NCBI RefSeq assembly: GCF_026013365.1
Contig: NZ_JAPDOE010000001.1
Span: 1,736,001 to 1,800,000, forward strand
DNA: 64,000 nucleotides
Origin: Paenibacillus sp. LS1
GTDB taxonomy: Bacteria; Bacillota; Bacilli; Paenibacillales; Paenibacillaceae
Reading direction: 5' to 3'
The translations under genes and the position numbers were made by a program. The notes under the pieces were generated by a model, which was given only the letters and a program-made list of their open reading frames with translations, made no database searches and was not told where the DNA came from. Shown here in pieces: positions 54,477 through 63,250 of this stretch (the stretch's first letter is position 1; each line of letters begins with the position of its first letter).

Positions 54477-55511
54477 TTATTGCTTATGTTGTTTGAACAA
54501 TTCCACCGCTTCATCCAGCAAAGCATCCGTGGAGAATAACGTGTACGACCACCATTTGTCATGTGGCACAATGAAGACGTTGCCGTTTTTGACAGCAGGG
54601 AGGTTTTTCCACAGGCTAGATTCCTGCATTTTCTCATAAAATTCTGTCGAACCCGGTTGGGTATCATTGACCTTAATGATCAAATAATCCGCGGTAAGCT
54701 CCGGCAATTTCTCCAGTGACTGCGGCTCCGTGTACACGACGAATCCATCGCTTTTATCAACCTCTTCCTGAACCCATGGCATACGCTTTAATCCAAGCAG
54801 ATCGTGCAATACGAACCCCATGTTTCGGGTGCCAGCGACTTGGAATGAATCCTTGAAGATTTCAACAGCCGCCACCGTCTGGTCTGCTCCAACAAGGTTA
54901 CTCATTTCTGCTTTGCGTTCTGCTACTTTGGTCTCGTGTTTCGTTATCCATTCTTCAGCTTCCGCTTTTTTGCCCACGATATCGCCAATATATCTCAGTT
55001 GATCGTACAGATTATCTTCCCATGGATAGATCACCGTTGGAGCGATTTTCTCCAATTGTTCGATCACATCCGATTCAACAAAGGAGGATGCGATGATCAG
55101 ATCAGGCTGAAGTGCTGTCACTGCTTCCATATTCGGTGGGTAGTCTCCGGCGATTTCAACTTCGCTGGCTGCATTTTTCAAATAATAATCCTGATCGATT
55201 TCATATTGAAGTCCACCTACTGGCGTAATGCCCAGAGCCAACAGTTGCGTTGTTGCACTGATAGAAAAAATGCGCTGCGGCGTCACGGGAATCTCTTTTG
55301 TTCCGGTAGGATCCGTGAAAGATTTCGTTTGGGAAGCGTTGGAGGATGCCGTCTCTTCCTGACTCGCAGTTCCTGCGTCCGTTGATGACGAAGCCGTCTG
55401 ACTTCCGTTAGCCGTACCGCTATCGGCCTGTGTGCCACATCCCGCCATAATAAAAACCAACAGCAATATCATTGCCGCAAACATCATGCTATACGTACCT
55501 CTTCGTTTCAT
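54477..55511 (-). CDS. Siderophore-binding lipoprotein
   Basis: 344 residues. Lipoprotein signal MKRRGTYSMMFAAM with lipobox IMAGC (Cys25), a Ser/Thr/Ala-rich linker, then a type III binding fold: EIPVTPQRIFSISATTQLLALGITPVGG, ALQPDLIIASS, AGTRNMGFVLHDLLGL, KNLPAVKNGNVFIVPHDKWW. The C-terminal part resembles the binding domain of the neighbouring Btr-type regulator, so both probably recognise the same siderophore. No permease is adjacent. Fur box 35 bases upstream. Confidence 0.92.
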   Translation of the reverse strand: MKRRGTYSMMFAAMILLLVFIMAGCGTQADSGTANGSQTASSSTDAGTASQEETASSNASQTKSFTDPTGTKEIPVTPQRIFSISATTQLLALGITPVGGLQYEIDQDYYLKNAASEVEIAGDYPPNMEAVTALQPDLIIASSFVESDVIEQLEKIAPTVIYPWEDNLYDQLRYIGDIVGKKAEAEEWITKHETKVAERKAEMSNLVGADQTVAAVEIFKDSFQVAGTRNMGFVLHDLLGLKRMPWVQEEVDKSDGFVVYTEPQSLEKLPELTADYLIIKVNDTQPGSTEFYEKMQESSLWKNLPAVKNGNVFIVPHDKWWSYTLFSTDALLDEAVELFKQHKQ

Positions 55512-55545
55512 TGAATGAATCTCCTCGCTTTGCAGTATTCAGTAA

Positions 55546-55560
55546 TGAGAATCAATATCA
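55546..55560. promoter_or_regulatory. Fur box before the siderophore-binding lipoprotein gene
   Basis: TGAGAATCAATATCA agrees with the Fur consensus at 12 of 15 positions and lies upstream of a gene of the expected function. Confidence 0.7.
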
Positions 55561-55789
55561 CTTAGAATAGAATACCGGACATCCCTCTTCTTTGCACATG
55601 GAGAATTCGGCGATTTTCTTTAGATCATTGAGAGGTCATGACAGAATACACACACCTATGTACCAACGAAGTCTGCAATCTGATCCAATAGCGCTATGCC
55701 ATACTAGTTGTGCTCACAAATAAACAGGGACCTCTCACCATGATCGTAAGGGGCCCCTGTCTATGAACTTGTTATATAGTTAATTTCCG

Positions 55790-57394
55790 TTAAGTGATGG
55801 TAAGGCCGCCGCTTGCATATCCGGCTACGGTTGTAGCCACATCAATTCCGGCTGTTACGGAAGCTGAGAAGACCATAAGCAGGCGGTCACCTGCAGCTAC
55901 CGGAATATTTAGTCCCGTAGTCAATCCGCTGGATATTGTGCCCAGTGCTAAAATGCCAGTCAGTGGAGGAGCCAAGGTTGCTAATGCCCCCGGTACAGCT
56001 GTAAAGGAGTTATTAGGTGCAGTGGAACGGAATAATTGTGCAGTTATAGTTACTGTAGATCCAACCAAGCTAAGTCCAGCTGTCGTGCTGAAATAACCGG
56101 CCAGTGAAGTAATCGTTCCTGCACGCGATGCCGAGAAAGCAAAGTTAAGCAACGTGCCCGCAGCGCCTGTGAGATCAATAATTCCTCCGTTAACACTTAC
56201 TCCTGTAGCACTGTTGCCAAAACCAACTAAGCTGGAAGTATTCAAAAGTCCACCCAAAACTGTAGTCAACACCACTGGAAGTCCTGATGCATAAGGAATA
56301 ATTGCTCCAGAACCTGTTGCACCCGTAGCTCCCGTTGTACCTGGCGTACCTGTCGCTCCTGTCACTCCCGTTGTACCTGGCGTGCCTGTCGCTCCCGTTA
56401 CTCCCGTTGTACCTGGCGTGCCTGTCGCCCCCGTTACTCCTGTTGTACCTGCTGTGCCTGTCGCTCCGGTTGTACCCGCTGTGCCTGTTGCTCCTGTTAC
56501 TCCCGTTGTACCTGGTGTGCCTGTCGCTCCTGTTACTCCCGTTGTACCTGGTGTGCCTGTCGCTCCTGTCAATCCGGTTGTACCTGGCGTGCCTGTTGCT
56601 CCTGTCACTCCCGTTGTACCCGCTGTGCCTGTTGCTCCTGTCACTCCGGTTGTACCCGCTGTGCCTGTTGCTCCTGTCACTCCGGTTGTACCCGCTGTGC
56701 CTGTTGCTCCTGTCACTCCGGTTGTACCTGGCGTGCCTGTTGCTCCTGTCACTCCCGTTGTACCTGGTGCGCCTGTTGCTCCGGTTACTCCCGCTGTACC
56801 TGGTGTGCCTGTTGCTCCGGTTACTCCCGCTGTACCTTGTGCGCCTGTTGCTCCGGTTACTCCCGCTGTACCTTGTGCGCCTGTTGCTCCGGTTACTCCC
56901 GCTGTACCTTGTGCGCCTGTTGCTCCTGTCACTCCCGCTGTACCTGGTGTGCCTGTTGCTCCTGTCACTCCCGCTGTACCTGGCGTGCCTGTCGCTCCCG
57001 TAGTTCCGGTTGCGCCTGTAGCTCCGGTGACGCTTGGGGTTTCACCCAGCAATTCGGAAGAAACCAACCGATGGGCTGTTACCAAAGCGCCTGTGCTGCT
57101 CTTACCCCATACGGATACTTGAAGAGGATCATTAACCGTCGCTGATGTTGTAAAAGTAAACTCGAAGGCATCAAAATTGGCATAATAATTGTTGGTAATT
57201 ACTTGATTGGGTGTGATGTCAAGAGATTCACTGACATACAAAACTCTTATTCCACCATCTAGGTAATACCCTTGTATTTGTACGGTTGAGGCTGTCACAT
57301 CACTGCGGTTATCTATTCTGACGGTAACTGTCTGAGTCGGTCTTACACCGCTAACAGCATTATTTTCAATCGGCCCTGTTGATAAAAAGCTCAT
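55790..57394 (-). CDS. Collagen-like BclB-type exosporium glycoprotein
   Basis: 534 residues in three parts. Residues 1-120 are a beta domain ([18 protein letters not shown]) shared with the small protein downstream. Residues ~124-361 are Gly-X-Thr collagen triplets, mainly GATGTxGTTGVT units. The last 172 residues ([19 protein letters not shown] ... [19 protein letters not shown]) match the C-terminal domain of BclB-related exosporium glycoproteins. The Thr residues are probable glycosylation sites. Expected as hair-like filaments on the spore surface. AAAGGAG before ATG. Confidence 0.92.
   Translation of the reverse strand: MSFLSTGPIENNAVSGVRPTQTVTVRIDNRSDVTASTVQIQGYYLDGGIRVLYVSESLDITPNQVITNNYYANFDAFEFTFTTSATVNDPLQVSVWGKSSTGALVTAHRLVSSELLGETPSVTGATGATGTTGATGTPGTAGVTGATGTPGTAGVTGATGAQGTAGVTGATGAQGTAGVTGATGAQGTAGVTGATGTPGTAGVTGATGAPGTTGVTGATGTPGTTGVTGATGTAGTTGVTGATGTAGTTGVTGATGTAGTTGVTGATGTPGTTGLTGATGTPGTTGVTGATGTPGTTGVTGATGTAGTTGATGTAGTTGVTGATGTPGTTGVTGATGTPGTTGVTGATGTPGTTGATGATGSGAIIPYASGLPVVLTTVLGGLLNTSSLVGFGNSATGVSVNGGIIDLTGAAGTLLNFAFSASRAGTITSLAGYFSTTAGLSLVGSTVTITAQLFRSTAPNNSFTAVPGALATLAPPLTGILALGTISSGLTTGLNIPVAAGDRLLMVFSASVTAGIDVATTVAGYASGGLTIT
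56312..57025. repeat. Collagen-coding tandem repeats
   Basis: About 79 Gly-X-X triplets coded by near-identical repeats of 36 bases (nine- and 18-base sub-units). Neighbouring units differ by single substitutions such as GTACCTGGC versus GTACCCGCT. Such tracts vary in length between strains by slippage. Confidence 0.9.
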
Positions 57395-57428
57395 CGCTAC
57401 ATCTCCTTTTTTGAGTAGATTTTATCGG

Positions 57429-57788
57429 CTAGATGTTCTTGACTGTTTTTTCGTGCTCTACAACACGATGTGCATCAACCAATTGTCCGGAAGCTTGTTT
57501 TCCCCAAACCGAGATCCCTACTTCTTCAACACCTTCCGTACTTGTTTCAAAGACAAACTCAAAAGCATCTAAATCTGCAAAATAATTTCTGGTTACTGCT
57601 TCATTAGCCGCAATACTGAGCACTTCACTCACATACAGCGTTCTTGTTGTGCTTAGCACATACCCCCGAACGGATACTGTTATAGAGTCCACTGTAGCCC
57701 GATTTACCAATCTAATTGTTACCTGTTGTGTCGGTCTAACCCCGGAAACCGGATTGTTTTCAATCGGCCCAGTTGATAAAATAGCCAT
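57429..57788 (-). CDS. Stand-alone paralogue of the BclB-like N-terminal domain
   Basis: 119 residues. [30 protein letters not shown] aligns with the first 30 residues of the collagen-like protein, and the similarity continues to SVWGKQASGQLVDAHRVV. So it consists only of that beta domain. The start at 57788 is set by this alignment; an ATG at 57797 is too close to AGGTGGG. The collagen-like gene starts 34 bases downstream of its stop, so they form an operon. Probably an anchor or cap for the spore-surface filament. Confidence 0.85.
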   Translation of the reverse strand: MAILSTGPIENNPVSGVRPTQQVTIRLVNRATVDSITVSVRGYVLSTTRTLYVSEVLSIAANEAVTRNYFADLDAFEFVFETSTEGVEEVGISVWGKQASGQLVDAHRVVEHEKTVKNI

Positions 57789-57975
57789 TTTCCCCATCCC
57801 ACCTTTTATGAACCTCTTACTCTAGCAGTATTTGGCATTAAGCTCACTTGATAGTAATATTCATACTCTAAATCAACGGTGTGGACAAAACACAGGGGAC
57901 AATTTCACCATTATGCTAGTGAAGGTTGAACAACAAGTAAGCGAGTATTTTGTTTTATAACCCAAATCGATTCCA

Positions 57976-58023
57976 GAAAAAAAACAAACGACCGTTCCCC
58001 CATTAGATCTCAGGGAAACGGCC
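57976..58023 (-). terminator. Terminator after the DapA-family gene
   Basis: GGCCGTTTCCC / GGGGGAACGGTC stem; on the minus strand it is followed by GTTTGTTTTTTTT. Confidence 0.88.
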
Positions 58024-58121
58024 GCAGCTTAAGACGCTTTTTATTATTCGTGTTTACTTGATGAGGTTATGAACAGGATGATGGGATGTACTACATTAAT
58101 ATCTTCCGCGAGCTCCATTTC

Positions 58122-59066
58122 CTATCTAAAAGACTCATCCTTCGTAATTAAAGATTGCCGGAATAGCTGGCTCAGCTCCAGGAACTGATCTACCTCCAAA
58201 CGGTGTACTGGTCTGAGCTCTTCGCTGCTTCTGGCTCTGGAATGAAGCGTAAGCTTCAGCCCTTCTTGTTGCAGCAAATACTTCGCATTGACCGGATAAT
58301 GTCGTCCCTCAAACAAGTGAAGTGGACCGAGCAAGGTCTGTAATCGTTCGGCTCTTGGTTGATTCTGCTGCCAATTTTCGATGATCCATACGTACAAGTC
58401 CGGATGAAAGTTAGTTAGAATGCCACTGTAGCCGTGTGCACCTGCTTGCAGCGATCTAAGATACGAAGTGCCGTTAGCGTTATAAATTTTGAGCGGTGTC
58501 CCTTGAACGGCTGCGACCTTCTGACGAATCTGTTCCAGATCACAGCTTGTTTCCTTGAGAAAGAAAAAACGGCCGCTATCTGCGCACCACTTCAGCAATT
58601 CCGGAGACAATAAGCGATGGTAAGGAATTGGACATTCGTACAGCCCCAGCTTCACATCTGGTAGCCGTTCCATGATGGTGCTCAGATTGCGTTTCCACAC
58701 CTCATCGTCGTCATCGGGACCTGCTATACGGCTTGTCACAAGAATGACAGCATCGACACCTGTCTGCGCAATTGCCGTTAACTCCGTAATTTGCTCCTCC
58801 AAATCATCCGAATTATGACCGGAAGCAACAACCGGCACTCTCCCTTTTGTTTTCTCCACCACGAATTTGGCCAAGTCTACTCTCTCTTGTAGCGATAGAT
58901 GGAGCATTTCACTAGAAAGACAAACCGCGAATAGACCGTGCACACCTTTATCCAAATACCACTCGATTAATTCTTCTAATGCCGTATAGTCAATCTCATT
59001 GTCCTCCGTAAACGGAGTGAGCATAACTGGCCACACGCCGTCCGGGAATAAAGTATCGTTCAACAT
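58122..59066 (-). CDS. DapA-family (dihydrodipicolinate synthase / N-acetylneuraminate lyase) aldolase
   Basis: 314 residues, TIM-barrel. GVWPVMLTPFTEDNEIDYTAL, the Tyr in LYECPIPYHR and the Schiff-base Lys in FFLKETSCD show an active class I aldolase. The GSTGE phosphate-site loop of true DapA is replaced by VCLSSEM, so the natural substrate is probably not pyruvate plus aspartate semialdehyde but a sugar acid or similar. Divergent from an AraC regulator (59244-60074), which likely controls it. Confidence 0.88.
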   Translation of the reverse strand: MLNDTLFPDGVWPVMLTPFTEDNEIDYTALEELIEWYLDKGVHGLFAVCLSSEMLHLSLQERVDLAKFVVEKTKGRVPVVASGHNSDDLEEQITELTAIAQTGVDAVILVTSRIAGPDDDDEVWKRNLSTIMERLPDVKLGLYECPIPYHRLLSPELLKWCADSGRFFFLKETSCDLEQIRQKVAAVQGTPLKIYNANGTSYLRSLQAGAHGYSGILTNFHPDLYVWIIENWQQNQPRAERLQTLLGPLHLFEGRHYPVNAKYLLQQEGLKLTLHSRARSSEELRPVHRLEVDQFLELSQLFRQSLITKDESFR

Positions 59067-59243
59067 ACTGCCTCCTCGCTGACGCCAATTCCATTCTCAG
59101 AGATGGCGACCTCCTGATATAATAAGTTCATACCTATCCCCATTATAAAATTGTAAATGCTATTATCGAATGACATAATAACGCCATTTCATGACATCAT
59201 GTCGCCATGCGTGTCGTGCTGGAGAGAGTGTGGGTGAATCGGA

Positions 59244-60074
59244 ATGGACATCGTTCAATATCAATTCTCGAATTTTTCCAAAATCCATAACGTCGATCTG
59301 AAATTGTACTATTGCGGCACAGAGCAATGCTTGCCTGGGCATGAGGTAGGCCCTATGGTGCGTGATTATTACAAAATCCATTATATCCATAGCGGTAAGG
59401 GGCGTTTCCAGACTGGAGGCCGAACGTACACGTTAGAAAAAGGGCAAGGATTCCTGATCAGTCCAGAGAAGCTGGCGCATTACCAGGCCGATGATAATGC
59501 TCCATGGACATACTCCTGGATCGCATTCAACGGCATGCAGGTGGAACGCTATCTCAAGCGATCATCCTTATCCAACGAACAGCCGGTATTTTCGTCCAAT
59601 CGGGACGAGTATATTCAATCCTGCTTTTTGGAGATGTTCAAAGCAACGGAGCATAACCTGACAGACGAACTTCGGCTGTTGGGCGCCCTCTATTCCTTCC
59701 TGTCTGTCATATTGGACCCAGCTTCCATGCCCGTTACCTCACCGGGTGCGAGAGGCCAATATGTGGAACAAGCCATTTCATTCATCGAGCACAACTATGC
59801 GACGGATCTAAGTGTCGAACAATTGGCCGTACGCTTGAAGATCAATCGCAAATATCTGTCCAAAATCTTCAAGGACACCACCGGGTTCACACCTCAACAG
59901 TACATGATTCAATACCGGATGAATCGCGCCAGCGAACTTATTCAGAAGTCTTCCCTTTCGATGAATGAGATCGCATGCAGCGTCGGGTACAAAGACCCTT
60001 TCCAATTCTCGCGTATGTTCAAAAAAGTGATGGGTGCAGCTCCACGAGATTACCGCAACGAAAAAAAGGAGTAA
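59244..60074 (+). CDS. AraC-family transcriptional regulator
   Basis: 276 residues. N-terminal cupin sensor (HYIHSGKGRFQTGGRTYTLEKGQGFLISP) and C-terminal double helix-turn-helix (LSVEQLAVRLKINRKYLSKIFKDTTGFTPQQYM and MNEIACSVGYKDPFQFSRMFKK). Typical of regulators of sugar use. Divergent to a DapA-like aldolase, its probable target. Weak ribosome site (GGGTGA) before the ATG. Confidence 0.92.
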   Translation: MDIVQYQFSNFSKIHNVDLKLYYCGTEQCLPGHEVGPMVRDYYKIHYIHSGKGRFQTGGRTYTLEKGQGFLISPEKLAHYQADDNAPWTYSWIAFNGMQVERYLKRSSLSNEQPVFSSNRDEYIQSCFLEMFKATEHNLTDELRLLGALYSFLSVILDPASMPVTSPGARGQYVEQAISFIEHNYATDLSVEQLAVRLKINRKYLSKIFKDTTGFTPQQYMIQYRMNRASELIQKSSLSMNEIACSVGYKDPFQFSRMFKKVMGAAPRDYRNEKKE

Positions 60075-60176
60075 CCTGTCCGAATCGTCCGTACGATTCT
60101 CCAATCACTTCAATTGTCAGGTTCTGACGATCAAGTCAGAACTGTACGTCCAGGTCGTCACCGTCATGATCAATTG

Positions 60177-60207
60177 AAAAAGCCCGCACCATATGGCGCG
60201 GGCTTTT
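60177..60207. terminator. Bidirectional terminator between AraC gene and siderophore-binding ORF
   Basis: AAAAAGCCCGC / GCGGGCTTTTT stem with A- and T-runs on both sides, serving both convergent genes. Confidence 0.9.
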
Positions 60208-60247
60208 TCCCGAATATACTCGGATCAAACTTTTCCGATACTTTGCT

Positions 60248-61243
60248 TTATTCAGCAATCATCTTAGGGAACTCATCCAGCAACATATCGCTCGTCAGCA
60301 TATCTTCATAATTCCATTTGGACTCGATAAAAGTAATTTTCCCGCTTTGCACAGCAGGGAGTTTTTTCCAAAGTGGTGTTTCCAGCAGTTCCTTGAAGGA
60401 CGATTCGGCTTCATCATTCTCAGGATACAATACAAACAGATGGTCACCTACCAGCATCTCGTGCATCAGCTCAGGTGATATCTCAATGAACGGGGAGCCT
60501 GCAGCTGGCTCAATACCTTTCACCTTCTCAGACATCTTATAGCCTTGCGGCTGGTACAACAGTTCAGGTACTCCGCCTGTTTTCATCAGATACATCGTCC
60601 GATCCCAATAATACATCAGCACCACAGCTGTTTCGCCTTCAGCGACTTGGCCTTGATCCCGTATCTCACTCCACATCTTCTCTGCTTTGACATTATAATC
60701 AGCCAGCAGTTGCTTGGCCTCATCCTGTTTGCCTACAATTTCCCCGATTACCGGAAGACGCTCGTTCAATGGCAGATTCTGATCAAAGACAACAGTCGGT
60801 GATATTTTGGATATTTCATCATACTGCTTATCCAGTACATAACCCAGCATGGTCAGATCAGGTTCCAGGGACAGGATTTTCTCAAAACTCGTGGGAAAGC
60901 CAATGTCCTCTGCTGGTGTGATCTCTTTATCCTCATATGCCGAATTGGTAATAAATCTACGGTCGATCCCGACAGGCTGTACACCCAGCGCAAGAAGATC
61001 TCCAATGGAATTGCCCTGAAGCACAACACGTTGCGGTTTCTCCGGTATACTGACTTCATGTCCCTGGTTGTCCGTGTATAGCCTTTCGGAAGGCGTTGTA
61101 CTGGCCTGTTGACTCGTTTGTGTTCCTACAGTGGATGTAGAGGTTGTGCTTGCAGTCCCCCCGGCAGGTGCGCAAGCGCTGACCATAATGGTCAGGCATA
61201 ACAGCATGACAGCCCCCAATGATACTTTGGTATTTCTGTACAT
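60248..61243 (-). CDS. Siderophore-binding lipoprotein from the internal start of the fused ORF
   Basis: 331 residues if translation begins at ATG 61243, with GAGAGGA nine bases upstream. Signal peptide with lipobox LTIMVSAC, Thr/Ser/Gln linker, then RVVLQGNSIGDLLALGVQPVGID, LEPDLTMLGYV and a C-terminal LWKKLPAVQSGKITFIESKWNYEDM as in ferric-siderophore-binding proteins. Fur box 26 bases before the start. This internal start best explains the signal peptide, Fur box and ribosome site together; I think most of the lipoprotein is made this way. Confidence 0.7.
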   Translation of the reverse strand: MYRNTKVSLGAVMLLCLTIMVSACAPAGGTASTTSTSTVGTQTSQQASTTPSERLYTDNQGHEVSIPEKPQRVVLQGNSIGDLLALGVQPVGIDRRFITNSAYEDKEITPAEDIGFPTSFEKILSLEPDLTMLGYVLDKQYDEISKISPTVVFDQNLPLNERLPVIGEIVGKQDEAKQLLADYNVKAEKMWSEIRDQGQVAEGETAVVLMYYWDRTMYLMKTGGVPELLYQPQGYKMSEKVKGIEPAAGSPFIEISPELMHEMLVGDHLFVLYPENDEAESSFKELLETPLWKKLPAVQSGKITFIESKWNYEDMLTSDMLLDEFPKMIAE

Positions 61244-62200
61244 CGATAAATCGTTCCTCTCCATATGTTGATAATGATTATCATATTCATTACCAATATA
61301 ACCTTGTCTTCTGCGTTCTGCATTAGACAATCTAAGCCTGGTTATAGGACGATCCATTCTTTTGGTTTGATCACGAGCTTCTGACCTATAATTACCGGGT
61401 GTTACTCCGACCGTTTTCTTGAAAATGCGGATAAAGTAAGATAAATCCGTGTAACCCACGCCCGACGCCACTTCCTGTAAAGAAGCCTCTGTTTGTTCCA
61501 GCAATTCACACGCTATTTCCATTCGAACTTGAATCAGATAATCAATGAGACTGTTTCCGGTCTTCATTTTGAACTGTTTTGCCACATAAGGAGCACTATA
61601 GTTAAGCCGCTCAGCAACCGTGGATAACGTTATTGATTCCCTGTAATGTTCACGGATGTATTGAGTGGCTTGCTCAACTAGATCAGGTTTAACATTAGCT
61701 TCCGTATGTATCTTCCATTGTCTCTCGACTTCGTACGCAAACTGATACAGCTGCGATTTCACATGCAATCGTTCCAGTGAGTTAGGCTTCAGCCATATGT
61801 GAAGCATTTTCTTAAGTTGAAGCAGTAATTCCACCGAATCATAGGGAGCAAAAGCATATTGCCTTTGAAATGGACTGCTGCTCTCAAATTGCCTTTGGAC
61901 AGACGGTAGAGCCGTGTTGGAGAGAGAAGTTTTATATAACACCAGATAGTATTCCATTCTCTCTCTAACCGGACCGATGTCCAGACGCCCTCCCTTCCCA
62001 CTATGGATAATATAAAAACGTTCAACATCATGCTTCACACCATCGAGCCGAAAACAAGCGGTACCACGAGCAATATATAAATATCCAGATGCAGGAAAGC
62101 GGTAGGAGCTCAACGCTTCACCTGGATTCAGAAACTTATAGCGAATATCCATGAGTTGGATATTGGCATAATCCCATAACATTAAGTCATCTTCGTTCAA
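60248..62200 (-). CDS. AraC regulator in frame with a siderophore-binding lipoprotein (single 650-codon ORF)
   Basis: TTG start after GGGGGA. Residues 1-275 form an AraC regulator (cupin, then ITLSTVAERLNYSAPYVAKQFKMK ... LQEVASGVGYTDLSYFIRIFKKTVGVTPGNYRSE). About 45 polar residues follow with no stop, and then residues 320-650 are a complete lipoprotein: MYRNTKVSLGAVML, lipobox MVSAC, linker, and a type III binding domain. The joining stretch contains a consensus Fur box and a ribosome site for an internal ATG at 61243. Either two genes whose frames happen to run together, or a real fusion in which the signal segment becomes a membrane anchor between DNA-binding and outside sensor domains. 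Confidence 0.85.
   Translation of the reverse strand: MNEDDLMLWDYANIQLMDIRYKFLNPGEALSSYRFPASGYLYIARGTACFRLDGVKHDVERFYIIHSGKGGRLDIGPVRERMEYYLVLYKTSLSNTALPSVQRQFESSSPFQRQYAFAPYDSVELLLQLKKMLHIWLKPNSLERLHVKSQLYQFAYEVERQWKIHTEANVKPDLVEQATQYIREHYRESITLSTVAERLNYSAPYVAKQFKMKTGNSLIDYLIQVRMEIACELLEQTEASLQEVASGVGYTDLSYFIRIFKKTVGVTPGNYRSEARDQTKRMDRPITRLRLSNAERRRQGYIGNEYDNHYQHMERNDLSMYRNTKVSLGAVMLLCLTIMVSACAPAGGTASTTSTSTVGTQTSQQASTTPSERLYTDNQGHEVSIPEKPQRVVLQGNSIGDLLALGVQPVGIDRRFITNSAYEDKEITPAEDIGFPTSFEKILSLEPDLTMLGYVLDKQYDEISKISPTVVFDQNLPLNERLPVIGEIVGKQDEAKQLLADYNVKAEKMWSEIRDQGQVAEGETAVVLMYYWDRTMYLMKTGGVPELLYQPQGYKMSEKVKGIEPAAGSPFIEISPELMHEMLVGDHLFVLYPENDEAESSFKELLETPLWKKLPAVQSGKITFIESKWNYEDMLTSDMLLDEFPKMIAE
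61269..61283. promoter_or_regulatory. Perfect Fur box inside the fused ORF
   Basis: TGATAATGATTATCA equals the 7-1-7 consensus at every position. It is coding sequence for the AraC extension and at the same time the expected operator of the lipoprotein gene. Confidence 0.9.
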
Positions 62201-62233
62201 AATAATTTCCCCCTTTCCTATGGGAAGTATAAT

Positions 62234-62248
62234 TGATAACGATTATCA
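62234..62248. promoter_or_regulatory. Perfect Fur box before the AraC gene
   Basis: TGATAACGATTATCA matches the Fur consensus at all defined positions. It lies 34 bases before the TTG start at 62200. Confidence 0.9.
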
Positions 62249-62435
62249 TTTACAACAAAATTTTAACTGCTACATCCTTCGTTTAGTTCAAAACGAAAGA
62301 TTTTCGATTTCATAGATATATCGACATTCAACATATCTTCATTCAAGCTTCATTCTTTCCCTCTCACTTCTATAGTAAGATGATGTGGACTTACCCATGA
62401 ACTAGATACTGCAATTCCACAAGGAGGATTTCCAT

Positions 62436-63155
62436 ATGAAAAGTTATCTTGTGTTCGGTGCAAGCAAAGGATTAGGAGATGCCTTCGTCAGAGGTGTGCC
62501 CGAACAGGGCGATAAAGTCTGGGTCGTTTCTCGAAGCAGACCGGAAAGCCTGGACTTGAGTGATGGTGTACAGCGGATATGGATACAGGCAGATCTTTCT
62601 GAGTTGAATGCCGCCACCATTGTTACGGACCAGTTGAAGAATGAACCTTTGGATGTACTCATATACAATGTAGGCATTTGGGAGAAGGAAGGCTTCGAGG
62701 ATCACTATACGTTTGATAAAGACGAGCCTGCGGACATCAGTCAGCTGATCCATGTCAATATCACTTCAACCATCGTATGTATTCAGGTATTATTGCCTCA
62801 TCTACGACAATCTGCAGCGGGCAAAATTATTCTCATTGGTTCAACAGCGGGTCTGAATAATGCCAATAGTACACAAGTATCTTTTGTCGCCTCCAAGTTT
62901 GCCATTCGAGGAATCACAGAGGCTTTAAGAGAACATACCAGACATGACGGCATCGCCGTTACATGTATTAATCCCGGAGAACTGGCAGCGGAGATCCCTT
63001 ATGAAGAAGGACCGGATCGAGCTCTGGCTGAGTATGACGGAACACGTATTCCGCTTCAGGATATGGTTTCTATCGTTCGTTGTATCGTGAATTTATCCAA
63101 AGCAACCTGTGTAAAAGAAATCAACATGCCAGCACTAACGGATATGAACACCTAG
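62436..63155 (+). CDS. Short-chain dehydrogenase/reductase with Phe in place of the catalytic Tyr
   Basis: 239 residues. Rossmann motif GASKGLGDAF, NVG in place of NNAG, catalytic Ser136 in IGSTAG, and Lys154. The usual YxxxK motif reads FVASK: the Tyr is Phe150 (codon TTT). Without the Tyr proton donor normal oxidoreductase action is doubtful; it may bind NAD(P)H without catalysis or use another residue. Length is typical of classical SDRs. AAGGAGG before ATG. Confidence 0.9.
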   Translation: MKSYLVFGASKGLGDAFVRGVPEQGDKVWVVSRSRPESLDLSDGVQRIWIQADLSELNAATIVTDQLKNEPLDVLIYNVGIWEKEGFEDHYTFDKDEPADISQLIHVNITSTIVCIQVLLPHLRQSAAGKIILIGSTAGLNNANSTQVSFVASKFAIRGITEALREHTRHDGIAVTCINPGELAAEIPYEEGPDRALAEYDGTRIPLQDMVSIVRCIVNLSKATCVKEINMPALTDMNT

Positions 63156-63190
63156 CTAGAATAAGAATATTCCTATACTTAACGATGCAG

Positions 63191-63227
63191 AAAAAAGCCC
63201 GCTTCTCTTCAATGAGAGCGGGCTTTT
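63191..63227. terminator. Bidirectional terminator between SDR and chemoreceptor genes
   Basis: AAAAGCCCGCT / AGCGGGCTTTT stem flanked by A- and T-runs. Confidence 0.88.
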
Positions 63228-63250
63228 GGCACAGTTTAACCATCAATACT

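Noticed and set aside
56312..57025. CRISPR-like array
   Set aside because: Repeats are contiguous coding triplets for Gly-X-Thr without unique spacers.
56335..57122. Long rightward frames opposite the collagen-like gene (Pro/Val-rich and Leu-rich repeats)
   Set aside because: Periodic Gly-X-Thr coding leaves no stops on the other strand; no ribosome site or start supports them.
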